DNA from: Hydrogenimonas sp. SS33
GTDB taxonomy: Bacteria > Campylobacterota > Campylobacteria > Campylobacterales > Hydrogenimonadaceae
DNA length: 64,000 bases
Direction: 5' to 3'
Assembly: GCF_040436365.1 (NCBI RefSeq)
Contig: NZ_AP026369.1
Location: 1,303,501-1,367,500 of the forward strand
Positions 31,971 through 41,078 of the stretch are shown here, one piece after another; position 1 is the stretch's first letter, and each line of letters starts with the position of its first letter. A model generated the notes under the pieces. The model ran no database searches. It saw only the letters and a list, made by a program, of their open reading frames with translations, and was not told the DNA's origin. The position numbers and the translations under genes are program-made.

Positions 31971-31976
31971 ATTATA
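31971..31976 (-). promoter_or_regulatory. -10 box (TATAAT) upstream of MITE-3 copy A
   Basis: TATAAT on the minus strand. Transcription would begin near 31964 and enter the MITE-3 element after about a dozen bases. The 36 bases between MITE and RND pump otherwise hold only the end of the pump gene region. Confidence 0.6.
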
Positions 31977-31988
31977 GTCAGTTATTCA

Positions 31989-34900
31989 TTAGACTTCATT
32001 TACGCCGCCCCGCAGCGGCACATCCCGCCCCTTTCGCATATCGATTCCGTTGACCACGGCGTAGAGGGTCGGCAGGTAGAAGAGATTCAGCACCGTCCCC
32101 CACAAAAGCCCGAAGCCGATCGCCACGGCGATGGGCTGCAGAATGACCGCCTGCCCCGCGGCGTAGAAGATGAGGGTGAAGAGCCCCAGAAAGGTGGTGA
32201 TGGAGGTGATGAGAATGGGGCGCAGTCGCAGGGCCGCCCGCTCAAAGAATCGGGCGGGGTCGTGGGTGCCGTGGAGGAAGTCGAGCATGATGATGCCGTC
32301 GTTCACGACGACGCCCGCCAGCCCCAGCATGCCTATGATGGAGGGCATGGAGAGGTTGAGCCCCAGCATCAGGTGCCCCGCCAGGGCGCCCAGGATGGAG
32401 AAGGGGATCACCGACATCACCATCAGGGCGTATTTGATGCGGTCGAAAATGATCAGCAGCGAAACGAGGATCAGAAAGAGCGCCACGATCAGGGCATGGG
32501 TCATCTCCCGTGCCAGCTGCTCGTCCTTCTCCTTCTCGCCCATCAACCGCAGGCGGATTCCCTCTTTTTCGATCTTTTTCAGCAACCCGTCGATGCGGGA
32601 GAGCACCTGGTTGGCGGTGATCTTCTGTTTGTCGACCGTGGCGAAGACCGACTTGACCGCCACCCCGTCACGCTTCTTGATCTGCATGAAGTCGCGGCTC
32701 TTTTGGAAGGTGACCACATCCCCGAGGCAGACGAAACGGCCGTCAGCCAGAGGTATTTCGAAACGGTTCAGGGCCTCCAGGTCGTCTTTGCGCACCGCTT
32801 CGGTGCGGATCTCCACCACCCCGTCTCGGCCAAAGGTGAGGGCCTGGCGGCGGGTCAGGAAGTAGCCCGAGAGCAACCGGGCGATCTGGGCCTCCTCCAG
32901 CCCCAGTTTCTGGCCGTAGGCGTTGACCTTCATCTTGTACTCCAGCTTTCCGTACTGGAGATTGTCGCTGACCGCCGTCACGCCGGGGATCTTCGACAGG
33001 GCCTTCTCCACCGCTTGCATGGCGGCGACGATTTTGGCGTCGTCGCTACCGGAGAAGTTGATCTTGATGTCGTTGCGGATGACCCCCACATGCTTCTGCC
33101 GAACCCCCAGCTCCTCCAGGCGGTATTTCGCCTTGAAGGGGCGGATGAGAGCGTCGATCTTCGGGGCCAGCTCGAAGGTGGTCTCGCTGCGACGCTTGTT
33201 GGGGTCGTGCCAGTCGAAGGAGAGGTTCAGCAGCGGGTTGAGGTAGCGGTTGACCCAATCTTTGTCCTTGAGGTCGTAGAGTTCGACGGTGATGTAAAAA
33301 GAGCCGTTGTCCCGCTCGTTCTCGCCCCCCAGCGTCGTCCGCGACCCCGCCACGGCGGAGACCGACTTGATCCCCAGCTCCTTTTTGTGCACCAGCAGCG
33401 CCTTTTCGATCTGCCGCGCCACTTCGTGGGTCTGCTCGATGGGGGTGTCAAGGCCGGTGCGGCCCGTGACGTAGATGTAGCGGCTGTCGAAGGAGGGGAA
33501 GAACTGGAAGTGGGTCATTCTCAAAAGCATGACGGTGGCCAGGGGAATACCGATGACGAAAAGCGCCAGAAAGATCCGCTTGTAGCGCACGATGAAGATG
33601 AGCGAACGTTCATACAGCGCCTGCAGGGGGCGCCAGTCGACCCGGTTGTCCCCGGGTTTGAGAAGCTCTTTGGCGTGCAGCGGCAGAAAGAGAAACGCCT
33701 CCAGCAGAGAACCCAGGAGCACGACGATGACGACGATGGGGATGAGGATGATGAAGTGGGCCATCTCCCCCGACATCAGAAACAGAGGCAGGAAGGCGAC
33801 CACCGTCGTCACCGTCGCCAGGGTGACGGGTAGGACCATCTCCCGCACCCCCTTGAGCACCGCCTCGTGCCGCGGCAGCCCGTCGTCCAGGTAGCGCTGG
33901 ATATTCTCCGCCACGACCACCGCGTCGTCCACCACGACTCCGATGACGATGAGCGCCCCCAGCAGGGAGATGATGTTGATGGTGTAGCCCATGTAGTAGA
34001 GAAAGAGCAGGCCGATGGCGAAGGAGAAGGGGATGCCCATGGTCACCACCGTGGCGATGCGGACATTGATGAGCAGCGCCATCGTCGTAAAGATGAGGAT
34101 GAGGCCGAAGATGATGTTGGAGACGATGACATCCAGCCGCTTTTTGATGGGGATGGAGGAGTCGTGATAGAGGTGGAATTCCACCTGGGGGTAGGCCTTT
34201 TCAAGGCGCTTCACCAGGGCGTGCATCTTCTTCGACAGCACGATGGCGTCACCCTTCATGCTCTTGTAGATCTTGAGGGTGACATTGTCCAGGGTGTCAA
34301 ACGAAGAGAGGGTCGTCCTCTCGGCCAGTTTGCGCCGCACCCGGGCCACATCCCCCAGCCGGACCGTCCTGCCGCCGACGGCGATGCGGGCGTCGCGCCA
34401 CGCCGCTTCGCTTGTTTCCCCGTGGACCGTGGCGAGAAAGACGTAGTGCCCCGGCTCCTCGATGTCGCCGACGGGGTAGATGTAGGAGAGGTTGGAGACC
34501 GCCTGGATAAAGAGCCTCGGGTCGATGCCGTAGGCCTTCAGCGCCTCCGTGTCGACGCGGATGAGCACCTCCTCCTGGGAGTCGCCGAAGATCTTCACCT
34601 CCGCGATGCCGCTTTGCTGGACGATCTTTCGCTTGATCTCCTTGGCCACCGCCACCAGTTTGTCGTGGCCGAGGGTTTTGGAAGCCAGGGAGAGGGAGAC
34701 CAGCTCCCGCTTGCGTACCAGCAACGTGGCGACGGGTTCGACCATGTCGGGGGGCAGGTACTGCCGGTTGGCGGCGATGGCGTCTTTGACCTTGTTCAGC
34801 ACGTCAATCGGGTCGGCGCTGTCAAGCAGCGTGACGATGATGTCGAAGCGCCCCGGGGTGATGATGGTTTCGGTGGTCTTGATGCCGCTGATCCCCTCCA

Positions 34901-35111
34901 GCGCCTCCTCGATGTCCCGTACCGCCATCTTGTCGAGAATCTCCGCCGAGGTTCCCGGATAGCCGCCGCCGATGTCAATCATGTCGAGGGTGACATCGGG
35001 AAAAAGTTCCTTGGGGATATCCCGCCACGTCAGCACCCCGGCGACGAGGATGAAGAGGAGCATCACATGGTTGAGCCGGGTGTTTTTCAAGAAATATTCG
35101 ATGATCTTCAT
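31989..35111 (-). CDS. RND-family efflux permease (AcrB/CzcA type)
   Basis: 1040 residues with the RND plan: helix 1 at about 14-32, a large periplasmic domain, helices 2-6 at about 330-460, a second periplasmic domain and six more helices. The proton-relay aspartates are in VIGVVVDDAVVVAEN in helix 4; the equivalent helix 10 segment is GVVVNDGIIMLDFL. No membrane-fusion or TolC gene adjoins it. Substrate is unknown; charge pattern does not clearly indicate a heavy-metal pump. Confidence 0.9.
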   Translation of the reverse strand: MKIIEYFLKNTRLNHVMLLFILVAGVLTWRDIPKELFPDVTLDMIDIGGGYPGTSAEILDKMAVRDIEEALEGISGIKTTETIITPGRFDIIVTLLDSADPIDVLNKVKDAIAANRQYLPPDMVEPVATLLVRKRELVSLSLASKTLGHDKLVAVAKEIKRKIVQQSGIAEVKIFGDSQEEVLIRVDTEALKAYGIDPRLFIQAVSNLSYIYPVGDIEEPGHYVFLATVHGETSEAAWRDARIAVGGRTVRLGDVARVRRKLAERTTLSSFDTLDNVTLKIYKSMKGDAIVLSKKMHALVKRLEKAYPQVEFHLYHDSSIPIKKRLDVIVSNIIFGLILIFTTMALLINVRIATVVTMGIPFSFAIGLLFLYYMGYTINIISLLGALIVIGVVVDDAVVVAENIQRYLDDGLPRHEAVLKGVREMVLPVTLATVTTVVAFLPLFLMSGEMAHFIILIPIVVIVVLLGSLLEAFLFLPLHAKELLKPGDNRVDWRPLQALYERSLIFIVRYKRIFLALFVIGIPLATVMLLRMTHFQFFPSFDSRYIYVTGRTGLDTPIEQTHEVARQIEKALLVHKKELGIKSVSAVAGSRTTLGGENERDNGSFYITVELYDLKDKDWVNRYLNPLLNLSFDWHDPNKRRSETTFELAPKIDALIRPFKAKYRLEELGVRQKHVGVIRNDIKINFSGSDDAKIVAAMQAVEKALSKIPGVTAVSDNLQYGKLEYKMKVNAYGQKLGLEEAQIARLLSGYFLTRRQALTFGRDGVVEIRTEAVRKDDLEALNRFEIPLADGRFVCLGDVVTFQKSRDFMQIKKRDGVAVKSVFATVDKQKITANQVLSRIDGLLKKIEKEGIRLRLMGEKEKDEQLAREMTHALIVALFLILVSLLIIFDRIKYALMVMSVIPFSILGALAGHLMLGLNLSMPSIIGMLGLAGVVVNDGIIMLDFLHGTHDPARFFERAALRLRPILITSITTFLGLFTLIFYAAGQAVILQPIAVAIGFGLLWGTVLNLFYLPTLYAVVNGIDMRKGRDVPLRGGVNEV

Positions 35112-35150
35112 GCGCCCTCTCTACCGCCGCATCTCACGCTGTACGCCCCC

Positions 35151-36875
35151 TCACCGGTGAAACTTCTCGGCGAAATATTTGTCCACGTCGAAGTAGATCT
35201 CGCCGGTATTGTTCTTGTAGGTCAGGTCTTTGCGGCTCAGTTCACTTAGGCGGCGTTTGCCCATGATGGCCAGAAGGCTGCGGATCCCCTTGAGCAGGTT
35301 CCGGTGGTAGTTGGCGATGTTGCGCCCCTTCTGGTGCACCAGGTAGGAGGCGCGGATCCTGGGGTCCTGGGTCGCCATGCCCACGGGACACTGGTGGCTG
35401 CCGAAGCCCGAACACATCCGCGCCCGGATGCAGCCGCCGCTCATCATGAAGCCCCGGGCGATGCCCACGGCGTCCGAACCAAGCGCCAGGGTGACCACCA
35501 CATCGTCGGGGGTGAGGATTTTCCCGGTGGCAATGATGCGGATGTCGTCGCGAAGGCCGTACTTCTCCAGAAGACTGTCGACCACGTAGAGGGCATTGTG
35601 CAGGGTCAGCCCCACCGACTCCATCATCTCCAGGGGAGCCGTGGCACTGCCGCCGTCGCCGCTGTCAACGGTCAGGAAGTCGGGCAGGGGCCGCCCCTCC
35701 TCCTTCCGTTTCGCCGCGTTGGCGATGAGCTCTTCGGCATGGTTTATGTCGCTGATGACGATCTTGAGTCCCACCGGCTTGCCCGAAAGCCCCTGCAGCT
35801 CCCCGACGAAATCGAACAGGTGGTCCACCGTGTCGGCGTAGGGGAAACGGTTGGGGCTGAAGAGGTCCTTCCAGGGTTCCACCCCCCGGTAGTAGGCGAT
35901 GTCGGGCGTCACTTTGCTGGCCGCCAGTTTGCCGCCGGTCTGCTTCGCCCCCTGGGCGATCTTGATCTCGGTCATCCGGCAGAAGCGCATCACCTTCCGG
36001 TAGCGGACGGGGTCGAATTTCCCCTCTTTGTCCCGCACGCCGTAAAGGCCCGAACTCATCTGGAAGATGTAGTTGGGGATGGAGTCGGGCACCTCGTCGG
36101 GGAAGGTCTCCAGCGGCGCCTCCCAGTTGACCCTAAAGAGGGTGTGGGTGTCGTTGTCGTAGATGTAGGTGTTGGCCACCTCCGTCCTGCCCAGCAGAAT
36201 GCGGCGGTAAACCTTCACCGCCGTCGCCTTGTTGACGAGGAGACTGACGATTTTGAAGGCCCGCTCGGCGAAGGGGGTCGGCTCCACGATCTCGAGGAAT
36301 CTGTCCTTTTTCTGGTCGGGTTTGTAGGTGTAGAGGTGGTTGGAGGTGAGCCCCCCCTCGCCGGTGTTGTAGGTGAATCCCGATTCGGCGGCGCCCAGGG
36401 CGAAGGCGCGGGTCGCCTCGGGGCTCAGGGCCCCGTCGCTCATGGCGGAGCGGATGATGGGGGAGCTCGACTTGTAGGGTTTGGGACGGTTGGGGCCGAA
36501 GGTGACGCCCATATCTTCGCTCACTTCATCCTCGTTGAGCACTGCAGCGGTATGTTTCAGGATGAAACGGGAACCGGGAAAGGGCTCGGAGACGGAGAAG
36601 GAGATGTAGTTGGGCTCGTTCTTGGCGGCTTTGTAGACCCACTCCACCTTGTCTCTCGATTCGAAGAACTTCTCTTCGCCGAAATATTGGCGCAGCGGTT
36701 CTCTCAGCATCTCGAAGAGGTAGCGGAAACGGCCGATGACCGGGTAGTTGATCAGCAGCTGGTGTTTGCGCTGGATGAATTTGTCATAGATGAAAAGGGC
36801 GATGAGCGCCAGAAAGAGAAGGCTCAGAACATAGACGGTGGATGTCTCCAGAAACTCCCATACATGGGCTAACAT
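35151..36875 (-). CDS. Membrane-anchored FMN-binding glutamate synthase-like protein
   Basis: 574 residues. The N-terminal helix (about 8-30) anchors it; the rest is the glutamate synthase FMN-binding TIM barrel domain, without the glutaminase or NADPH subunits. Features are SEDMGVTFGPNRPKPYK, KIAQGAKQTGGKL, FLTVDSGDGGSATAP, and MCSGFGSHQCPVGMATQDP, which carries the cysteines of the Fe-S cluster motif. Such proteins are usual in Campylobacterota, but the reaction is not established. ATG 36875 is preceded by AAGGAG; upstream in-frame codons are ignored. Confidence 0.88.
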   Translation of the reverse strand: MLAHVWEFLETSTVYVLSLLFLALIALFIYDKFIQRKHQLLINYPVIGRFRYLFEMLREPLRQYFGEEKFFESRDKVEWVYKAAKNEPNYISFSVSEPFPGSRFILKHTAAVLNEDEVSEDMGVTFGPNRPKPYKSSSPIIRSAMSDGALSPEATRAFALGAAESGFTYNTGEGGLTSNHLYTYKPDQKKDRFLEIVEPTPFAERAFKIVSLLVNKATAVKVYRRILLGRTEVANTYIYDNDTHTLFRVNWEAPLETFPDEVPDSIPNYIFQMSSGLYGVRDKEGKFDPVRYRKVMRFCRMTEIKIAQGAKQTGGKLAASKVTPDIAYYRGVEPWKDLFSPNRFPYADTVDHLFDFVGELQGLSGKPVGLKIVISDINHAEELIANAAKRKEEGRPLPDFLTVDSGDGGSATAPLEMMESVGLTLHNALYVVDSLLEKYGLRDDIRIIATGKILTPDDVVVTLALGSDAVGIARGFMMSGGCIRARMCSGFGSHQCPVGMATQDPRIRASYLVHQKGRNIANYHRNLLKGIRSLLAIMGKRRLSELSRKDLTYKNNTGEIYFDVDKYFAEKFHR

Positions 36876-36956
36876 AAGCGGAACTCCTTCATGGAACTCT
36901 AAATAGGAAAGTGTATCACATTGCATATGGCAATCGGCTTGAAATGAAAACTGTGG

Positions 36957-36962
36957 TAGAAT
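36957..36962 (+). promoter_or_regulatory. -10-like box (TAGAAT)
   Basis: TAGAAT, 28 bases before ATG 36991. It serves the two-gene unit of unknown proteins that follows. Confidence 0.45.
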
Positions 36963-36990
36963 GGTTAAAGTTTGCACAAAAGGCGTTAAA

Positions 36991-37350
36991 ATGCAGCTCT
37001 CCGACAACTCCGCCTATACCCGTCTCGCCCACTACCAGAAACCCTTCACCCAGCCCGTCAAAAAGCCCGTCAGTATTCCCGAATCGGCAGTGGAAGAGGG
37101 AGCGGCCGAAAAAGTGGAGGAGATCCGCGATGCCGCCCGGGAGCGAAACGATGCGCTCCGTCAACCCACCGTCGGGCATATCGGGCTTCAGTCGAAGAAA
37201 AACCGGTTCGACATCGATATGAACGACATCAGCGGGACCTCCCACGATACCGCTGCGATCACTTTCTACCAGACACTGCGGGACATCGAAAAACAGAACA
37301 ATACGGTCAAAGCCTATGCCGCCTATACGGAGAATACCCTGAAAGGGTGA
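36991..37350 (+). CDS. Hypothetical protein, 119 aa
   Basis: Not recognised. Soluble, probably partly disordered at the N-terminus (proline-rich, residues 18-35) with two helices (about 40-65 and 93-119). An earlier in-frame ATG at 36961 overlaps the -10 box, so 36991 is preferred. It overlaps or abuts the next gene and must be co-expressed with it. Confidence 0.65.
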   Translation: MQLSDNSAYTRLAHYQKPFTQPVKKPVSIPESAVEEGAAEKVEEIRDAARERNDALRQPTVGHIGLQSKKNRFDIDMNDISGTSHDTAAITFYQTLRDIEKQNNTVKAYAAYTENTLKG

Positions 37351-37355
37351 CCGGC

Positions 37356-38096
37356 ATGGATATCCGCCCGCTTCTGGATCTCATCGCCCGAAAAACCGTT
37401 AAAGAGAATACGGGTACGATTCAGGAAGCTGTCATCGATATGCTCTGCAACGAGAGTCAGCCGATACCCCTCGGACCCGAAACACTACGCGAAGCCCTGC
37501 AAACGGGTGAATTCCTGATCCTCCGTCTCCACTATGACGATTTCAAGAGAGAGCGCGAAGAGGGAAAAATCGCGAAAAAGATTCCCGAATCGCTCCATAT
37601 TGTAGCGACGTTCGAGGAGGATGGGCACCGGCTGGAAGAGATAGAAGACATGATTCAATATTTCCACGGAAGAATCGACGATCTTCAGACATACCGTTTC
37701 GGTATCAAACGGGTCGAAACCCTCTCCGAATTTCCGGTAACCATTCTCTTCGGCGGCATTCTTCCCATCAACCAGTTGCGGGTCCGGCTCGGAAGAAGTG
37801 TTGCGGAACTGGTTGAAACCCACAGAAGCCACTTTGAGCCCCTTTTCAAAAAGGTACGTTTCGAAATCACAGAGAAAACCGGAATCCCCCTTCTTCCCGT
37901 CGAAACCGTGACCGACACTTCCATACCGCCCCGCAAAGTGATGCTGGAAGATCCGCTCAGAAAACGGATGATCTGCGACTTCGAAGTTGCGCCCTTTATA
38001 GAGAAAGAGGGGCTCGAAATCTACCTGTTGAAAATCTACTATGTCTTCCGGCTGCTTTCGAAGGAGACGAAAGAGCATCTCCGCCGATCTTTGTAG
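37356..38096 (+). CDS. Hypothetical protein, 246 aa
   Basis: Not recognised. Mixed alpha/beta and soluble, rich in glutamate and isoleucine, with no signal peptide; EKEGLEIYLLKIYYVFRLL near the C-terminus is the most hydrophobic stretch but too polar for a membrane helix. ATG 37356 follows AAAGGG; a GTG at 37347 is an alternative that overlaps the upstream stop codon. It appears to form a pair with the preceding gene. Confidence 0.7.
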   Translation: MDIRPLLDLIARKTVKENTGTIQEAVIDMLCNESQPIPLGPETLREALQTGEFLILRLHYDDFKREREEGKIAKKIPESLHIVATFEEDGHRLEEIEDMIQYFHGRIDDLQTYRFGIKRVETLSEFPVTILFGGILPINQLRVRLGRSVAELVETHRSHFEPLFKKVRFEITEKTGIPLLPVETVTDTSIPPRKVMLEDPLRKRMICDFEVAPFIEKEGLEIYLLKIYYVFRLLSKETKEHLRRSL

Positions 38097-38123
38097 AGAC
38101 AACGTTCTGTTTCTATGGCATGG

Positions 38124-38129
38124 TATAAT
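38124..38129 (+). promoter_or_regulatory. -10 box (TATAAT) six bases before the cvfB start
   Basis: TATAAT is followed by CCCGCC and the ATG. As at smpB, the expected first transcribed base coincides with the start codon, and no Shine-Dalgarno sequence fits. A leaderless transcript is predicted. Confidence 0.6.
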
Positions 38130-38135
38130 CCCGCC

Positions 38136-38993
38136 ATGAACTGTTACCTTGAACTCGGCACCCTCAACTGCCTCGCCGTCGCACGCCTGACCGACCATGG
38201 TCCCGTCCTCGCCTCGTCGGAGGGGAAAGAGGTACTGCTCCCCAGGCGCTACGCCACTGCAGACATGAAAGTCGGCGACGAAGTCGACGTCTTCGTCCAT
38301 ACCGACAGCGAAGACCGCATCGTCGCCACGACCGAACGGCCCAAAGCGCTGCTGGGGGAGGTGGCATGGATGGAGGCGGTCGACGTCACGCCCCACGGCG
38401 CCTTCGTCGACTGGGGGCTCTCCAAAGACCTTTTCGTTCCCCGGTCGCTGCAGCGCGAACCGATGGCCAAAGGGGGCCGCTACGCGGTCATGGTCGATTA
38501 CGACGACCGGACCCACCGCCTCGTGGGGAATGCGAAGTTCGACAAAAAACTGGCCCGGGCCGACGCCAAGAGTCTCAAACGAAACCAGGCGGTGGAGCTG
38601 CTGATCTACGCCAGGACCGACCTGGGCTTCAAGGCGGTGGTGGAGCGCCGCTACGACGGTCTCCTTTTCCACTCCGAAGTTTTCCAAAAACTGCAGGTGG
38701 GCGACACGGTGACCGGCTACGTCAAATTCGTCCGCCCCGACGGCAAGGTGGACCTGCTGAGCCGCCCCATCGGCAGGGCGAAGGAGAAGCTGGCCGACGA
38801 TGCGCTGCTGGACTACCTGCGCAGCCACAAGGGAATGATGCCCCTCAACTACAAGAGCGATCCGGAGACGATCAAAAGCCTCCTGGGGTTGAGCAAGAAG
38901 GCTTTCAAGCGGAGCCTCACCGCTTTGCAGGAGAAGGGGATGATCGAAGTGAAGGAGAATGGCACCTTTTTGCGCAAAAGGAAGCGAGCATGA
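38136..38993 (+). CDS. cvfB: CvfB-family S1-domain RNA-binding protein
   Basis: 285 residues. CvfB/YitL proteins have S1-like RNA-binding domains and a C-terminal winged helix. Here S1-like segments lie at about 1-65, 67-130 (HGAFVDWGLSKDLFVP) and 145-215 (VGDTVTGYVKFVRPDGKVDL), followed by the winged helix (LLDYLRSHKGMMPLNYKS). The role is probably post-transcriptional regulation. The last bases overlap the next gene (ATGA). Confidence 0.85.
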   Translation: MNCYLELGTLNCLAVARLTDHGPVLASSEGKEVLLPRRYATADMKVGDEVDVFVHTDSEDRIVATTERPKALLGEVAWMEAVDVTPHGAFVDWGLSKDLFVPRSLQREPMAKGGRYAVMVDYDDRTHRLVGNAKFDKKLARADAKSLKRNQAVELLIYARTDLGFKAVVERRYDGLLFHSEVFQKLQVGDTVTGYVKFVRPDGKVDLLSRPIGRAKEKLADDALLDYLRSHKGMMPLNYKSDPETIKSLLGLSKKAFKRSLTALQEKGMIEVKENGTFLRKRKRA

Positions 38994-39784
38994 ACGAAAG
39001 AGGCGTCACGATCGATCTGCACAACCACACGACGCGCTGCAACCACGCCGAAGGGAGCATAGACGACTATATCGCCAGGGCGATCGAAGAGAAGATCGAC
39101 ATCTTCGGCTTCTCCGACCACGCGCCGATGGATTTCGACCCCCGGTACCGCATGGGCTTTGACGAGATGGCGGCTTACGAGTCGGATGTCCGCCGGGCAC
39201 GGGAGCGCTACGCGGGGCAGATCGACATCCGGCTGGGATACGAAGTGGACTGGCTCCCCGGGCATGTGGACGAACGGGTATTGAAGGCCGACGTGGACTA
39301 TCTGATCGGGTCGGTCCACTTCATCGACAGGTGGGGATTCGACAATCCCGAATTCATCGGCAAATACGAAGGCGCCGACATCGACACGATCTGGCGGGAC
39401 TACTTCGACCTGGTCGAGGCGATGGCGAGGTCGGGGCTTTTCGACATCGTGGGCCACCTCGATTTGATCAAGGTCTTCAAATATGTCCCCAAAACCGATG
39501 TCAGGCTCATCGCCGAAAGGGCGATGGACGCCATCAAAGAGGCCGACATGGCCATCGAACTCAACGCCGCGGGCTACCGCAAGCCAATCGGCGAAGCCTA
39601 TCCGAGCCTGGAGCTGCTGCAGATGGCCTACGAGCGGGAGATTCCCATCACCTTCGGTTCCGACGCCCACAAGCCGGAACAGGTGGGCTTTAGAAAAGAG
39701 GAGCTGCACCGGTTGGCCCGGTCGGTCGGCTACACGAAAGCGGCCCACTTCAGAAAGCGCGACCGGGAACTTGTTAGATTTTAA
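38990..39784 (+). CDS. PHP-family histidinol-phosphatase (HisK-like)
   Basis: 264 residues. PHP metal-dependent phosphoesterase, most like HisK/HisJ, which releases histidinol in histidine synthesis. Metal ligands are visible: TIDLHNHTTRCNHAEGS, GFSDHAPM, RLGYEVDW, GSVHFID, IVGHLDLI and TFGSDAHKPEQV. The start overlaps cvfB by 4 bases. The histidinol-phosphate assignment is by family; other PHP substrates are possible. Confidence 0.88.
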   Translation: MNERGVTIDLHNHTTRCNHAEGSIDDYIARAIEEKIDIFGFSDHAPMDFDPRYRMGFDEMAAYESDVRRARERYAGQIDIRLGYEVDWLPGHVDERVLKADVDYLIGSVHFIDRWGFDNPEFIGKYEGADIDTIWRDYFDLVEAMARSGLFDIVGHLDLIKVFKYVPKTDVRLIAERAMDAIKEADMAIELNAAGYRKPIGEAYPSLELLQMAYEREIPITFGSDAHKPEQVGFRKEELHRLARSVGYTKAAHFRKRDRELVRF

Positions 39785-39874
39785 CTGAAATCACGCAAAG
39801 CATGGGCGAAGCCCACGCTTTGACGGGGAGAACTGGAAGTTCCCAAAGCAATAAAATCGGAAATTTCGGGATTT
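39781..39874. mobile_element. Partial MITE-3 copy at a convergent 3' end
   Basis: Starts AACTGAAATCACGCAAAGCATG and keeps the first stem (GGGCGAAGCCC within CAAAGC...GCTTTG) and a rough second stem (GGGAGAACT/AAGTTCCC), but the right half has decayed. It fills the gap between the PHP gene and the convergent exported-protein gene, where the hairpins may serve as a two-way terminator. Confidence 0.6.
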
Positions 39875-40912
39875 TTACCGGTAGTTGCCGAAAAAGATGT
39901 CCAAGACGAGGCTGAAAGAGTAGTCGGGGCGGAAATCGTGCCGCTTCCGGAAGCTCACCGCCGGAGTTCCCTCCACATAAACCCATTTTCTCCACACGCT
40001 TCGCCGGTACCCGAAGGCTGTCGTATAGCCGTAAATACCCGAAAACTTTCTGCTCTCATAGGAACCGTCGGGGGTATATTCGTAGTCGGTATGGCCCGCA
40101 AAGGATTGCACGAGACGCATACCGCTGCGGCTTTCCAGCGCCCAGTAGTATCCAAGCGCCGCGCCGTAGGCCATCCCTTTTTCATGGGCACGGGTTCCCC
40201 TGTGCAGTTCGATCCTGAAAAGCGAGGCGTCGTAGGGGCGTGTATCGAAGTAAAGTGCCGTGCTTTCGGAAAAGTCGTCCTTTTCGGAGTACTGGAATGT
40301 CTGAACCGGCTCGATGGCCCAACCGTCCGGTTCAAATACCATGTTGTACCTGGCCCGGATATAGGGGTGCAGTGAACTGAATCCCAATGTATATTTGGAA
40401 TCGATGCCGTAAGCCTCCGGTGCGAAATAGTTCAGACCGAATTTCGGGGAGGCTTCATTGTCTGCCGTTCCGCTCTTTTTGACAAGATTGTCAACATTCT
40501 CTTCATTGATATCTTCCAAAAAAAGCCGAAAACGCTTCTGCGTATGCGAAAGCGGCAAATGGGCCCGAAACTTGACGTCGCTCTCGTCCGACTCCAGAGA
40601 ATGGATGGCGAAATCTCCACGCATACGAATGTAGGCGTCAGGTGTTTCGCTCAGGTATTTCCGGGTCTGGAAGAAAGTATCGGTCTCCTTTCTCTCCTCC
40701 TCCAGCCCCGTTTCATTCTCTTTTTTGCTCTCGTTGGCTTCACCTCCCAGCCACCCAGAAAGCCATCTGTCGATCGCTTCGGACCATTCAACGACCGTCT
40801 GGGAGATCGTTTTGTGGTACCGGTCTACCGCTGTTTCGTTCCCCTCGGGCGAGTCGGCATGGAGGGCTGCGGCGAGGGAAAAAATGGAGAAAATCGTTAC
40901 CAAACGTTTCAT
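39875..40912 (-). CDS. Hypothetical exported protein, possible outer-membrane beta-barrel
   Basis: 345 residues with a signal peptide ([19 protein letters not shown]). A helical stretch (20-95) is followed by alternating hydrophobic segments that end [13 protein letters not shown]. The aromatic C-terminal strand and repeated short beta segments suggest a barrel, but the last residue is arginine rather than phenylalanine. Not recognised otherwise. ATG 40912 was chosen for the signal peptide. Confidence 0.72.
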   Translation of the reverse strand: MKRLVTIFSIFSLAAALHADSPEGNETAVDRYHKTISQTVVEWSEAIDRWLSGWLGGEANESKKENETGLEEERKETDTFFQTRKYLSETPDAYIRMRGDFAIHSLESDESDVKFRAHLPLSHTQKRFRLFLEDINEENVDNLVKKSGTADNEASPKFGLNYFAPEAYGIDSKYTLGFSSLHPYIRARYNMVFEPDGWAIEPVQTFQYSEKDDFSESTALYFDTRPYDASLFRIELHRGTRAHEKGMAYGAALGYYWALESRSGMRLVQSFAGHTDYEYTPDGSYESRKFSGIYGYTTAFGYRRSVWRKWVYVEGTPAVSFRKRHDFRPDYSFSLVLDIFFGNYR

Positions 40913-41039
40913 ACCCGCTATCATAGCAAAACCCCTCTGTTCCCCTCCTATGCGGAGAGATGGCGCTTTCACGGCGGCATGTTCCAAAACTGCCTATTTT
41001 TTCAGCAACCTCTTCACTTGCCTCTTACCCCCTTTTTGC

Positions 41040-41045
41040 TACAAT
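41040..41045 (+). promoter_or_regulatory. Promoter of glnA (TTGCCT-16-TACAAT)
   Basis: -10 TACAAT at 41040-41045 and a -35-like TTGCCT at 41018-41023, 16 bases apart. This looks like a sigma-70 promoter; I see no GG-N10-GC RpoN element near it. Confidence 0.55.
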
Positions 41046-41078
41046 ACTCGATATTTCAAAATCTACCAAGGAGACTCC

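Noticed and set aside
31989-35111. RND pump as a secDF-like or hopanoid (HpnN) protein
   Set aside because: It has the full 12-helix duplicated plan with the DD relay in helix 4, typical of AcrB/CzcA-type efflux rather than SecDF or HpnN.
35151-37007. Upstream start (37007) for the glutamate synthase-like protein
   Set aside because: The extension has no ribosome-binding site and covers the promoter of the divergent gene; ATG 36875 has AAGGAG and starts the membrane helix.
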